In this document: positions 38,796-47,629 of the stretch, in pieces
Layout: each line of letters opens with the position of its first letter
How positions within the stretch are numbered: the first letter of the stretch is position 1
Assembly (NCBI RefSeq): GCF_014779795.1
Contig: NZ_JACXZS010000002.1
Coordinates: forward strand, 410,039 to 474,038
Reading direction: 5' to 3'
DNA from: Microbacterium helvum
GTDB lineage: Bacteria > Actinomycetota > Actinomycetes > Actinomycetales > Microbacteriaceae
Length of the DNA: 64,000 nt
The notes under the pieces: generated by a model
What the model was told of the DNA's origin: nothing
The model's input: the letters and a program-made list of their open reading frames with translations, nothing else
Database searches by the model: none
Position numbers and translations under genes: made by a program

Positions 38796-40103
38796 TCACC
38801 AGCCCGGCGGAAGCGTCGCGCCGAGCGCGGCGAGCGGCCCGCGGGCCTTGAGGCCGACCTCGGCGACCTCGGCCGCGGCATCCGATCGCCACGTGATGCC
38901 TCCTCCTGCGCCGACGTACGCACCGGACGGGTGCACGACGATCGAGCGGATCACCATCGCGAGGTCGAGGGCGCCGTCGTCGCCCACCCAGCCGAAGCAG
39001 CCGGCGAACACGCCGCGGGGCGCCCGCTCGAGCCGATGGAGGATCGTCATCGCCGAGAGCTTCGGTGCGCCGGTCATCGATCCGGCGGGGAAGGTCGCGT
39101 CCAGCAGCTCGCCCACCGTGGTGCGCGGCAGGAGTCGTCCAGAGACCGTGCTCACGAGCTGGTGCACCGCCGGATACGTCTCCACCTCGAGCAGTGCGTC
39201 CACGCCGACCGTCCCGGCCGCGCACACGCGCGAGAGGTCGTTGCGCATGAGGTCGACGATCATGACGTTCTCGGCGCGCTCCTTCTCGTTCGCGCGCAGC
39301 TCGGCGGCGAGGGCGGCGTCGGCGGCGGCATCCGCTCCGCGCGGCCTCGTCCCCTTGATGGGGCGCGTGCGCACGACCGGCCCGTCCGGCTCGCCGGTCA
39401 CCTCGAGGAACTGCTCGGGACTCGCGCTCAGCAGCGCCACCTCGCCGGAGCGGATGAACCCTCCGTGATGAGCGGGCGTCGCGCCGCGCAGCCGCGCGTA
39501 GACGGCGACCGCGTCGACGGATGCCTCGACCCCGAAGCGCGTCGTCAGGCACAGCTGATACGCGTCACCGTCGCGGATGGATGCGCGGCAGCTCTCGATG
39601 AGCGCCGCGTACTCGTGGGGCGTGTGCCGCGCGCGCGCGTTTCCGAGATCGGCCGTCTGCGGGGCGAGTGAGGGGCGGACGGATGCGGTCACGCCGGCGA
39701 TCGCCGCGGCGAGAGCCGCCGCGGGCTCAGGCGCGGCGTGGACGGTGACCCGACGAGCAGCGTGATCGAACGCGACGACCTGGTCCGCGCGCAGCCACAG
39801 CTGGGAGGGGGCCTCTGTGTCGCCGAACGGTGCCGCGGCTCCCGCGCCGGCCGCGGCGTCGTCGTAGCCCGCCCATCCGACCCAGCCGCTGCCGAAGCGC
39901 GCGCCCACCCGCGGTGCCGCCGCGGTCGCACGCACGCGCTCCGGATCGTCGGGCACCCCGGTCCCCATCCAGCTGTGCCCCGCCGCGGCGTGCGGTCCGG
40001 CATCCAGCCAGAACACGTGCGGCGCATCGGCGAAGAGCGCGGCGAACACGTCTGCCGGATCGGTCCACCCGGGCAGGCCGACCGCGACGAGAGCCTCCGA
40101 CAT
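38796..40103 (-). CDS. pabB: aminodeoxychorismate synthase component I
   Basis: The 435-residue chorismate-binding enzyme makes 4-amino-4-deoxychorismate for folate. The motif RPIKGTRPRG carries the Lys that marks PabB, where TrpE has Ala. Other signatures are ELRANEKERAENVMIVDLMRNDL, GSMTGAPKLSAM and YVGAGGGITWRSDAAAE. The glutaminase partner PabA is not adjacent. TAACCT ends 6 nt before the ATG. Confidence 0.93.
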   Translation of the reverse strand: MSEALVAVGLPGWTDPADVFAALFADAPHVFWLDAGPHAAAGHSWMGTGVPDDPERVRATAAAPRVGARFGSGWVGWAGYDDAAAGAGAAAPFGDTEAPSQLWLRADQVVAFDHAARRVTVHAAPEPAAALAAAIAGVTASVRPSLAPQTADLGNARARHTPHEYAALIESCRASIRDGDAYQLCLTTRFGVEASVDAVAVYARLRGATPAHHGGFIRSGEVALLSASPEQFLEVTGEPDGPVVRTRPIKGTRPRGADAAADAALAAELRANEKERAENVMIVDLMRNDLSRVCAAGTVGVDALLEVETYPAVHQLVSTVSGRLLPRTTVGELLDATFPAGSMTGAPKLSAMTILHRLERAPRGVFAGCFGWVGDDGALDLAMVIRSIVVHPSGAYVGAGGGITWRSDAAAEVAEVGLKARGPLAALGATLPPGW

Positions 40104-40109
40104 GTTCCC

Positions 40110-40115
40110 AGGTTA
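40110..40115 (-). promoter_or_regulatory. -10 hexamer TAACCT, leaderless promoter of pabB
   Basis: TAACCT, GGGAAC and ATG on the minus strand. The divergent -10 of the DedA gene lies 18 nt away. Confidence 0.55.
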
Positions 40116-40133
40116 GAGGGACGGCAAGGCCTC

Positions 40134-40139
40134 TAGGCT
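40134..40139 (+). promoter_or_regulatory. -10 hexamer TAGGCT, leaderless promoter of the DedA-App1 pair
   Basis: TAGGCT, CGTGCC and GTG (40146) on the plus strand. Confidence 0.6.
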
Positions 40140-40145
40140 CGTGCC

Positions 40146-40835
40146 GTGAACGAGTTCCTGACGTGGCTCCTCGACGCCGTGCAGAGCGTCGACCCACTGG
40201 TCAGGACGATCCTCGCCGGCGTCGCGATCATGCTCGAGACGAGTGTGCTGATCGGCCTCGTGATCCCGGGCGACACCGTGGTCATCGTGGCCGCGACGGC
40301 CGTGTCGACGCCGATCGAGGGCATCCTCCTCGGTGTGGCGGTGGTCGCGGGCGCGATCGCCGGCGAGAGCATCGGGTTCTGGCTGGGCCGGGTCCTCGGC
40401 CCGCGCATCCGTCATTCCCGCCTCGGGCGCCGCATCGGCGAGGAACACTGGCAGCGGTCGGAGCGATACCTGCAGAGACGCGGGGGCCCTGCCATCTTCC
40501 TCTCCCGATTCCTGCCGGTGCTGCACTCGCTGGTGCCTCTCACGGTCGGCATGAGTGGCTATTCGTACCGCCGGTTCCTCGCCTGGACGATCCCGGCATG
40601 CGTGATCTGGTCCACCCTCTACATCTCGGTGGCCGCCGCGGCGGCCGGCACCTACCGCGAGCTCGCGGACCAGCTGCACTACGCCGGCTACATCTTCGTC
40701 GCGGTGATCGTGGCGTTCCTGCTGCTCGTGTTCGTCGCGAAGAAGATCATCGAGCGCAGCGAGCGCAAGCACCTCGAGCACGACGCCTCGACGGACGGTG
40801 CGGCCGAAGCCGCGGGGCCGGACGTGAAAGACTGA
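40146..40835 (+). CDS. DedA family membrane protein
   Basis: This 229-residue SNARE-associated/DedA protein has 5-6 membrane segments, the family motif GLVIPGDTVVIVAA near the start, and FLSRFLPVLHSLVPLTVGMSGYSYRRF with the functionally important Arg residues. DedA proteins act in lipid-carrier and phospholipid flipping and membrane energetics. Its stop is 5 nt before the App1-like phosphatase gene. Confidence 0.93.
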   Translation: MNEFLTWLLDAVQSVDPLVRTILAGVAIMLETSVLIGLVIPGDTVVIVAATAVSTPIEGILLGVAVVAGAIAGESIGFWLGRVLGPRIRHSRLGRRIGEEHWQRSERYLQRRGGPAIFLSRFLPVLHSLVPLTVGMSGYSYRRFLAWTIPACVIWSTLYISVAAAAAGTYRELADQLHYAGYIFVAVIVAFLLLVFVAKKIIERSERKHLEHDASTDGAAEAAGPDVKD

Positions 40836-40840
40836 GGGCG

Positions 40841-41887
40841 ATGCCCGAAACCGACACGTCTTCCGCGCGCGCCAAAGTCCTGTGGCTCGCTCGTCTGGAG
40901 TACCGGTTCCACGCGTGGCGCGAACGCCGCGCCCGCCGTCGCGGCCAGACCCCCACGGTTCTGCCCTTCCCCGGGTACGGCGCCCCCGACTGGGTGCGCG
41001 TCCTCGGCCGCGTGATGATCGTGCCGCCGGTCAAGCCGGTGGGCGAAGGCGAGTACGCCAGTGTCCGCGGCTGGCGCAGCTTCGTGGCCGTGCCCATCGG
41101 GTACGCGCAGGTCACGGTGACGATCGGCGGGGTCGCGCATGAGGTCGTCGCCGACCGCGGCGGGGTGATCGACACCCGCATCCCCGCGCAGCTCGAGCCC
41201 GGCTGGCAGACGTTCACGATGTCGGTCGAGGGCGGAGACCCCGTCGAGACGCGCGCCTTCATCGTGTCGCCCGAGGTCCGCTTCGGCGTCGTGTCCGACG
41301 TCGACGACACGGTCATGGTGACCGCTCTCCCCCGCCCGCTCCTGGCGGCGTGGAACTCGTTCGTCGTCGACGAGCACGCGCGTCAGCCCGTTCCCGGCAT
41401 GGCGGTGCTCATGGAGCGCGTGGTGCGCGAGAACCCCGGCGCGCCGCTCATCTACCTCTCGACCGGCGCCTGGAACATCGCGCCGACGCTCATGCGGTTC
41501 CTCGGTCGTCACGTCTTCCCGCCGGGGGCGATGCTGCTGACCGACTGGGGACCCACGCACGACCGCTGGTTCCGCAGCGGCAGGGCGCACAAGCTCTCCA
41601 ATCTGCGACGGCTCGCGCAGGAGTTCCCGCAGGTGCGCTGGCTGCTCATCGGCGACGACGGCCAGCACGACGACGCGATCTACACGACGTTCACCGACGA
41701 GCATCCGACCCAGGTGGTCGCCGTCGCCATCCGCCGGCTGTCCCCCGCCGAGGCCGTGCTGGCGGGCGGACGCACCGCGGTGAACGACCACGCCGCCGCC
41801 GAAGTTCCCTGGGTGAGCGACAACGACGGTGCGGGCCTGCTGGAGCGCCTCGAAGACGTCGGCGTCGTGCGCACCGCTCAGCCCTGA
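40841..41887 (+). CDS. App1-like phosphatase (DUF2183)
   Basis: The 348-residue protein has the App1 phosphatidate-phosphatase catalytic core: SDVDDTVMVT with the DxDxT motif (about residue 151), YLSTGAWNI and LTDWGPTHDRWFRSGRAHKL, followed by LIGDDGQHDDAIY. Yeast App1 is a phosphatidate phosphatase; bacterial members are uncharacterised. Coupling to DedA suggests a membrane-lipid role, which is inference. Confidence 0.88.
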   Translation: MPETDTSSARAKVLWLARLEYRFHAWRERRARRRGQTPTVLPFPGYGAPDWVRVLGRVMIVPPVKPVGEGEYASVRGWRSFVAVPIGYAQVTVTIGGVAHEVVADRGGVIDTRIPAQLEPGWQTFTMSVEGGDPVETRAFIVSPEVRFGVVSDVDDTVMVTALPRPLLAAWNSFVVDEHARQPVPGMAVLMERVVRENPGAPLIYLSTGAWNIAPTLMRFLGRHVFPPGAMLLTDWGPTHDRWFRSGRAHKLSNLRRLAQEFPQVRWLLIGDDGQHDDAIYTTFTDEHPTQVVAVAIRRLSPAEAVLAGGRTAVNDHAAAEVPWVSDNDGAGLLERLEDVGVVRTAQP

Positions 41888-41915
41888 CCACCGGCCCGAC
41901 GTCGGACCCCGCGCG

Positions 41916-41921
41916 TAGGCT
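41916..41921 (+). promoter_or_regulatory. -10 hexamer TAGGCT, leaderless promoter of the SRAP gene
   Basis: TAGGCT, GACAGC and ATG (41928) in order. Confidence 0.6.
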
Positions 41922-41927
41922 GACAGC

Positions 41928-42641
41928 ATGTGCGGACGCTTCGTGGTGGCCAGTGCCGGATCCGATCTCGTCGGCGTGCTGCGCGTCGATGTCGAGGGCG
42001 ATGATCTGCCCGAACCGTCGTACAACGTCGCGCCTACCGATCGTGCGGCGATCGTGCTCGATTCGGCCAAGACCGAGCCGCCGACGAGGCGTCTGGAGTC
42101 TGCGCGCTGGGGCCTCGTGCCCTCGTGGGCGAAGGACACCAAGGTGGGCGTCCGTGCCTTCAACGCGCGAGCCGAAGAGCTCGAAGACAAGCCGATGTTC
42201 CGCAGCGCGCTCGAGAAGCGGCGAGCGGTGGTGCCGACGTCGGGCTACTACGAGTGGAAGACGGTCGACGGCGTCAAGACGCCCCACTACATCCACCCTG
42301 CAGACGGTGAGCCCCTGTTCCTGGCCGGGCTGTACGAGTGGTGGCGCGACAAGACGAAGGGCGACGACGACCCCGAGAGATGGCTGCTCAGCTTCACGAT
42401 CCTCACGCGGGACGCGATCGGTCACCTCGGCTCGATCCATGACCGCATGCCGCTGTTCCTCGACCCTGATCACGCGGACGCGTGGCTCGATCCCACGACA
42501 GACAACGTGCGCGACGTGCTCGACGCCGCGATCGACGCGGCGCCGGCTCTCGCCGAGACCCTCGACGACCACGTCGTCTCCAAGGCGGTCGGCAACGTCC
42601 GCAACAATTCTCCCGAGCTGATCGAGCCCGTCGACGACTGA
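41928..42641 (+). CDS. SRAP domain protein (HMCES/YedK family, abasic-site DNA crosslinker)
   Basis: The 237-residue protein starts MCGRF. Cys2, exposed after Met removal, forms the thiazolidine crosslink to abasic sites in single-stranded DNA. Other conserved parts are PSYNVAPTD, RWGLVPSWAKD, NARAEEL, the catalytic Glu in GYYEWK and the His in IHDRMP. The start is certain because Cys must be residue 2. Confidence 0.95.
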   Translation: MCGRFVVASAGSDLVGVLRVDVEGDDLPEPSYNVAPTDRAAIVLDSAKTEPPTRRLESARWGLVPSWAKDTKVGVRAFNARAEELEDKPMFRSALEKRRAVVPTSGYYEWKTVDGVKTPHYIHPADGEPLFLAGLYEWWRDKTKGDDDPERWLLSFTILTRDAIGHLGSIHDRMPLFLDPDHADAWLDPTTDNVRDVLDAAIDAAPALAETLDDHVVSKAVGNVRNNSPELIEPVDD

Positions 42642-42665
42642 CCGGGCGGGTGCCCGCGCCCCGCG

Positions 42666-42671
42666 TATCCT
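42666..42671 (+). promoter_or_regulatory. -10 hexamer TATCCT, leaderless promoter
   Basis: TATCCT, CGAACG and GTG (42678) in order. Confidence 0.55.
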
Positions 42672-42677
42672 CGAACG

Positions 42678-43550
42678 GTGACGATCGCTCGCCCGGCTCC
42701 GGCGGTGCTCGCCGCCGAGACCTGGCGCGAGCGCGAACGTGCGCACACCGCGCGTGCGCACGGGCTCACGCGCGCGCATCGCGAACGCGCCGCCCGGCAC
42801 GAGCCGCACCCCGTCGAGGACTTCCTGTTCACCTACTACTCGTACAAGCCCGCCGTCCTGCATCGCTGGCATCCGGGCGAGGACATCGAGCTTCGGGATG
42901 CCGCGACCGACGCCCGCGCGGACTGGCGCTGGTACGCACCGGGCACGACGCCGGGTTCACTCGTCGTCGACGGCGCCGCGTTCCGCGATGACCGTCGCGT
43001 GCTGATCGCGAACATCGGGAGCATCGTGCGCGCGACGGCAGGCCGAGCGCCTGGCTTCGGCTGCTTCGGTCTGCACGAGTGGGCCATGGTCTACCGGCAG
43101 CGCGAGCACCGGCATCCCGTCCCGCTGCGGCTGGGTCGCGACGGCACCGACGCCGTCGTCGAGGCGCACGATCTGCGCTGCACGCACTTCGACGCGTTCC
43201 GGTTCTTCACACCGGACGCCGTGCCGCGCAATCGAGAGACGCCGACGCGCCAGCAGCAGGCCGCGCTGGAGCAGCCGGGCTGCCTGCACGCCGGGATGGA
43301 CCTGTACAAATGGGCGGTCAAGCTCGGTCCGCTCGTGCCCGGAGAGCTGTTGCTGGATGCGTTCGAACTCGCCCGCGACATCCGCGAGCTCGACATGAAG
43401 GCCTCGCCGTACGACCTCGCGGACTGGGGCTATGAGCCGGTCCGCATCGAGACCGCAGTGGGCAAGGCCGCCTACGTGCGCGCGCAGCGCGGCTTCGCCG
43501 TGCGCGGCCAGATGCTGCGTTCGCGGCTGCTGGCGATCGTCGACGCCTGA
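42678..43550 (+). CDS. uncharacterised protein, possibly 3-methyladenine DNA glycosylase-related
   Basis: The 290-residue protein carries PVEDFLFTYYSYKPAVLHRW, FGCFGLHEWAMVYR, LRCTHFDAFRFF, PGCLHAGMDLYKWAVKLGP and MKASPYDLADWGYEP. I have seen proteins of this kind labelled 3-methyladenine DNA glycosylase, but no standard glycosylase motif (HhH-GPD) is visible, so the activity is unproven. It follows the SRAP gene by 36 nt. Its many conserved Trp, Tyr, His and Asp residues suggest an enzyme. Confidence 0.6.
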   Translation: MTIARPAPAVLAAETWRERERAHTARAHGLTRAHRERAARHEPHPVEDFLFTYYSYKPAVLHRWHPGEDIELRDAATDARADWRWYAPGTTPGSLVVDGAAFRDDRRVLIANIGSIVRATAGRAPGFGCFGLHEWAMVYRQREHRHPVPLRLGRDGTDAVVEAHDLRCTHFDAFRFFTPDAVPRNRETPTRQQQAALEQPGCLHAGMDLYKWAVKLGPLVPGELLLDAFELARDIRELDMKASPYDLADWGYEPVRIETAVGKAAYVRAQRGFAVRGQMLRSRLLAIVDA

Positions 43551-43574
43551 GCCGCCGCCAGGTCCTCGCGACGC

Positions 43575-44768
43575 TCAGCCGGCGGGCGTGCACTCCGGGC
43601 ACGGCAGCAGCGCCTGCCCCTGCGCAGCGAGGTGCAGACGGAGGGCCGCGACGCGGGTCGCAGCCTCTTCGAGGCGCGCCGCGGGCAGCGTGCCCGTCTC
43701 GACCGCGGCGACCACCGCGTCCACGATGCGCGGCGCGGTCTCGGGTGTGGACGACACGACCGTCAGTACGAGATCGTTGCCCGCGGCGAGCGCCGCGACC
43801 GCGTTGACGGACGGATCGGCGTACTGCGGGTCGCCTGATGCCTGCAGCATGCCCAGGTCGTCGGTCACCGAGACGCCGGTGAAGCCGAGGTCCTCGCGGG
43901 CGATGCGATGCCACTCGGGCGACAGGCTCGCCGGCGCCGGATCGACGGCCGTGTAGGCGAGATGCCCGAACATGAGCACGGGCGCGTCTGTGGCGATTCC
44001 CGCGGCGAAGGGCACGGCGGCGGTCTGCCGCCACTGGTCGAAGGGCAGCGACGTGGCCGGGATCGTGGCGTGGGAGTCGGCCTCGGTGACCCCGTGCCCC
44101 GGGAAGTGCTTGAGCGTCGAGGCGACGACATCGCTTTCACCGCGGACCGCGGCGGCGACGCTCGTGGCGGCCGCATCGGGCGTGGTGCCGAGCACACGGC
44201 GGTAGATGAACGACCGCGGGTCGTCCGTCTCGTCGGCGACGATCCCGAAGTTGACGCCGATACCAGCACGGCGCACGAGCGCCGCGCGGCCGGCGAATGC
44301 GTCCTCGACCGCTTCCGGCGGCGCGCCCTTGAGGGTCAGGGCGGACGGGAAGTCGTCCCAGGGCAGGCGTGAGACGTCGCCGCCCTCCTGGTCGACGGCG
44401 AGGAGCGGCGGAAGTGCGGGATCGACGGTGAGCGCGGCCGTGACGGCGCGCAACGAGGCCTCGTCGCCGGGGATGTTGGCGCCCATCAGGAGGAACCCGC
44501 CGATGCCGGTGGACTGCATGTACGCCTGCAGCGCGGCGGGATCGGTCGTCGGCACATGCCCCATGACGACGCTCGCCGCCTGCTCGCGAATGCTCATCGC
44601 ACGGACGAGCTCGCGCGCGTCTTCCTCGACTGCTGCGTCCGTGGCAGGTCGTGCCACGGCACCTGCCGGGCGCGACGCCGACGCGGCAGGCGCGCCGAGG
44701 GCGAGCGTGATCGCGGCGACGGCCAGCGCCGCCGCAGCACCCGGCCACATCCGGCGCGACGACCTCAC
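43575..44768 (-). CDS. secreted glycoside hydrolase family 3 protein (NagZ-like)
   Basis: The 397-residue protein has a signal peptide (RSSRRMWPGAAAALAVAAI, Ala-rich cleavage region) and a GH3 N-terminal barrel. It shows LLAVDQEGGDVSR, the His/Asp acid-base element KHFPGHGVTEADSH and the nucleophile Asp in VTDDLGM. These are NagZ-type features, pointing to beta-N-acetylglucosaminidase action on cell-wall sugars. The GTG start at 44768 is supported by TACCCT 6 nt upstream. CPEC near the C-terminus is unusual. Confidence 0.88.
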   Translation of the reverse strand: MRSSRRMWPGAAAALAVAAITLALGAPAASASRPAGAVARPATDAAVEEDARELVRAMSIREQAASVVMGHVPTTDPAALQAYMQSTGIGGFLLMGANIPGDEASLRAVTAALTVDPALPPLLAVDQEGGDVSRLPWDDFPSALTLKGAPPEAVEDAFAGRAALVRRAGIGVNFGIVADETDDPRSFIYRRVLGTTPDAAATSVAAAVRGESDVVASTLKHFPGHGVTEADSHATIPATSLPFDQWRQTAAVPFAAGIATDAPVLMFGHLAYTAVDPAPASLSPEWHRIAREDLGFTGVSVTDDLGMLQASGDPQYADPSVNAVAALAAGNDLVLTVVSSTPETAPRIVDAVVAAVETGTLPAARLEEAATRVAALRLHLAAQGQALLPCPECTPAG

Positions 44769-44774
44769 TCCTTC

Positions 44775-44780
44775 AGGGTA
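44775..44780 (-). promoter_or_regulatory. -10 hexamer TACCCT, leaderless promoter of the GH3 gene
   Basis: TACCCT, GAAGGA and GTG in order on the minus strand. This decides the start at 44768 over longer forms. Confidence 0.55.
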
Positions 44781-44836
44781 GGCCGCGTGACGCCGCGACG
44801 CCCGCGAGGTCTGCACTGCGCGGTGTCGTGCCACCC

Positions 44837-46507
44837 TCAGTGACGGGCGACGATCGCCGCGGCATCCGTCCCGGTGGGGAGCACCCCGTACTGCGCGCCG
44901 CGGTCTTCGCCGAGTCGTGCGCCGATGAACGCCTCGGCATCGGGCGTGGGCGCGTGGCGGAGCATGAGCGACGCCTGGAACGCGAGCGCGAGTCCCTCGG
45001 CGAGCCGGCGGGCCTGGGCGGCGGCCTCGTCGGCGTCAGCCGATGACAGCCGCCGGAGAAGCGCCAGTGTGCGATCGACGTGGGAGTCCAGGAGCGAGGA
45101 TGCTCCGGCGCTGCTGGCCAGCTCGTCCGCGAAGGCGGCGGCCGAGTCGGGATCGCGTGTCAATGCCCGGAGCACATCGAGCGCGATGACGTTGCCGGAT
45201 CCCTCCCAGATCGCCATCACGGGTTGCTCCCGGTAGCGGCGGCCGAGCGGGAAGGACTCCGTGTAGCCGTTGCCGCCCAGGCATTCCATCGCCTCGTACG
45301 CGTGGTGGGGGCCGCGCTTGCAGATCCAGTACTTCGACACCGGTGTGGCGAGGCGACGCAGCGCTATGTCGCGATCGGCGGCGTCGGCCTCGAAGAGCTG
45401 CGCCAGCCGCAGCCCGGTCAGCATCGCGGCCTCGTACTCGAGCGCGAGGTCGGCCAGCACCGACGTCATCGCCGGCTGATCCACCAGCAGCCGGCCGAAC
45501 GCCGCACGCCCGCGTGCGTGCCACACCGCCTCGGCCACGGACTGGCGCATGCCCGCGGCCGTGCCCAGCACGCAGTCCAGGCGCGTGCGCTGCACCATCT
45601 CGATGATCGTGCGCACGCCGCGGCCCGGTTCGCCCAGCAGGAAGCCGACGGTACCGTCGAACTCGACCTCGGAGGACGCGTTCGAGCGGTTGCCCACCTT
45701 GTCTTTCAGCCGCTGGATGCGGAACACGTTGCGCACCTCGTGCGGCAGGACGCGGGGCACGAACAGGCACGTGAGGCCGTCGTCGACGCCGCCGTCGCGC
45801 GTCTGGGCGAGCACCAGGAATGCGTCCGACATCGGCGCCGAGCAGAACCACTTGTGTCCGGTGAGCTCGTACGCGTGCCCACCCATCGCCTCGCCGACCG
45901 TCGTTCCGGCGCGGACGTCCGAACCGCCTTGCTTCTCGGTCATCGCCATGCCCACCAGCGCACTGCGCTTGTGCCGGCCGAGCAGACGCGGGTCGTACTC
46001 GCGCGACAGCAGGCGCGGCATCCATTCGTCGGCGATCCACGGGGATCCCTCGATCGAGGCGACCGCGGCGTGCGTCATCGACACGGGGCATGCATGGCCC
46101 GGCTCGACCTGGGCGAACAGCATGAACGTCGCTGCCCGGGCGACGGCGGCGCCCGGGCGCGGATCGGCCCACGCCGAGGTGTGGGCGCCGCGGGCGACCG
46201 CCTCGCCGATGATCCGGTGATACGACGGGTCGTACTCCACCTCGTCGATGCGGTTGCCCCAGCGATCGTGGACGCGTGCGACGGGGCTGTGCACGTTCGC
46301 CCGCTCGGCGTCGCTCTGGAACGAGGCCGAGCCGACGAGCCGGCCGGTCTCGCGCAGCTCGTCGTCCGCCCACGCCGCTCCGAACGCGCGCACCGCCTCC
46401 GCGAGCGGCGCGTTCACCGAGTACTCGTCCAGGTCGACCCGCCATGGCGGCTGGTTCTCGACGCGATGGGTGGCGGGAGTGCGCGGGGCGGCGCCGCCGG
46501 TGCTCAT
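44837..46507 (-). CDS. AidB-like acyl-CoA dehydrogenase
   Basis: The 556-residue flavoprotein has the acyl-CoA dehydrogenase fold with MTEKQGGSDVRAGTT, WFCSAPMSDAFLVLAQT, KDKVGNRSNASSEVEFDG and ECLGGNGYTESFPLGRRYRE. The N-terminus VENQPPWRVDLDEY and the extended C-terminal helical domain match the AidB branch, linked in E. coli to alkylation damage. The ATG overlaps the stop of the metallopeptidase gene (ATGA). Confidence 0.9.
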   Translation of the reverse strand: MSTGGAAPRTPATHRVENQPPWRVDLDEYSVNAPLAEAVRAFGAAWADDELRETGRLVGSASFQSDAERANVHSPVARVHDRWGNRIDEVEYDPSYHRIIGEAVARGAHTSAWADPRPGAAVARAATFMLFAQVEPGHACPVSMTHAAVASIEGSPWIADEWMPRLLSREYDPRLLGRHKRSALVGMAMTEKQGGSDVRAGTTVGEAMGGHAYELTGHKWFCSAPMSDAFLVLAQTRDGGVDDGLTCLFVPRVLPHEVRNVFRIQRLKDKVGNRSNASSEVEFDGTVGFLLGEPGRGVRTIIEMVQRTRLDCVLGTAAGMRQSVAEAVWHARGRAAFGRLLVDQPAMTSVLADLALEYEAAMLTGLRLAQLFEADAADRDIALRRLATPVSKYWICKRGPHHAYEAMECLGGNGYTESFPLGRRYREQPVMAIWEGSGNVIALDVLRALTRDPDSAAAFADELASSAGASSLLDSHVDRTLALLRRLSSADADEAAAQARRLAEGLALAFQASLMLRHAPTPDAEAFIGARLGEDRGAQYGVLPTGTDAAAIVARH

Positions 46508-47589
46508 GCGCGCTCCACGTCCCCGGCGGTGGCCAGCGCGTACTGCTCGCTCGGGCTGAGGGGCGCGCGCGTCACGATGTCGTGGATGAACGCGAGCTTG
46601 TGCCGCACCGGCGTCACGATGGTGAACGGGTAAAGATCGCCGAAGCCCATCGACCGGTTGATCCGGTTGAAGCCCTGAGACATCCACTCCCAGTCGGTGA
46701 GGAGCCGTTGGATGGGCGCGTCCTCGTAGGAGCCGAGGGGCACGACGTCGGTGTCACGGAGGTTCGTCACGGAGGCGTCGAGATGGATGCCGATGATCGC
46801 CGCCGTCTGGAGCGTCCCGGTGATGTGCAGATAATGCGCGAAGGTCTCGGCGAAGTCCTCCCAGGGGTGCATCGTCGCGTACTCCGAGATGAAGGACTCG
46901 TGCCAATCGGCAGGGGCGCCCAGCTTGTAGTGACGCTGCAGGGCGTCGCGGTAGCTCGCGCGCTCGTCGCCGAACAGCTCCCGGCAGCGGTCCCACAATG
47001 CGGGCTCGGTGAGCAGCACATTCTGGTAGTAATGCCCCACCTCGTGACGCAGGTGTCCGAGGATCGTCCGGTAGGGCTCGCCGAGCTTCACACGCAGTGC
47101 TTCACGACGGTCGTCGAGACTCTCGGCCAGATCGATCGTGATGATCCCGTTGGCGTGCCCGATCGTCACGCGTTTGCCGTCCGACAGGCTGGAGATCAGG
47201 TCGAAGCCCAGCCCGCCCTGCTCGGTGTCCCACCCGACGATCGGGAGTCCGAGATCGGCCAGCTGCAGCAGCAGCCGGCGCTTGGCCTCCTCGGTCTTGG
47301 CGAGCTTCTCCAATGCCACGGTGTCGTCGGCGGCGGGGCGTCGCCGCGTGAGGCGGCACGAGAAGCAGCGTCCGGCGGGCGCGTTCTCCCACACCAGCCA
47401 GTTGCAGGCCCACTCACGGTTCGAGCATGCGTACCAGACCTCGCCGTCGATGACGGTCTGACCGTGGCGGATCCCCTGGAACTCGCGCGAGGGAAGGTGA
47501 TAGCCGATCTCGGCTTCGCAGTTCGGACACCGCAGGGTGTCGAGGTAGACGAAGTGGCGGCAATGCGGACAGCGGGGCTGCGAGCTCAC
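46504..47589 (-). CDS. putative zinc-binding metallopeptidase with N-terminal zinc ribbon
   Basis: The 361-residue protein opens with zinc-ribbon cysteines (CPHC, CPNC, later CNW and CFSC), then a peptidase domain with HEVGHYYQ (HExxH) and a downstream Glu-rich segment (WEDFAETFAHYLH). It resembles the bacterial zinc-binding metallopeptidase family of unknown substrate. It has no signal peptide. The GTG at 47589 follows TACGGT by 6 nt. Confidence 0.85.
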   Translation of the reverse strand: MSSQPRCPHCRHFVYLDTLRCPNCEAEIGYHLPSREFQGIRHGQTVIDGEVWYACSNREWACNWLVWENAPAGRCFSCRLTRRRPAADDTVALEKLAKTEEAKRRLLLQLADLGLPIVGWDTEQGGLGFDLISSLSDGKRVTIGHANGIITIDLAESLDDRREALRVKLGEPYRTILGHLRHEVGHYYQNVLLTEPALWDRCRELFGDERASYRDALQRHYKLGAPADWHESFISEYATMHPWEDFAETFAHYLHITGTLQTAAIIGIHLDASVTNLRDTDVVPLGSYEDAPIQRLLTDWEWMSQGFNRINRSMGFGDLYPFTIVTPVRHKLAFIHDIVTRAPLSPSEQYALATAGDVERA

Positions 47590-47595
47590 GGTCTC

Positions 47596-47601
47596 ACCGT
47601 A
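47596..47601 (-). promoter_or_regulatory. -10 hexamer TACGGT, leaderless promoter of metallopeptidase-aidB
   Basis: TACGGT, GAGACC and GTG in order on the minus strand. Confidence 0.55.
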
Positions 47602-47629
47602 GCGTGCCGACGCGCATCCGCCTCGCGCG

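Noticed and set aside
36400..39468. 1022-codon open frame on the plus strand
   Set aside because: It is antisense to leuS and pabB, both of which are fully supported by catalytic motifs. Its length reflects a lack of stops in GC-rich DNA.
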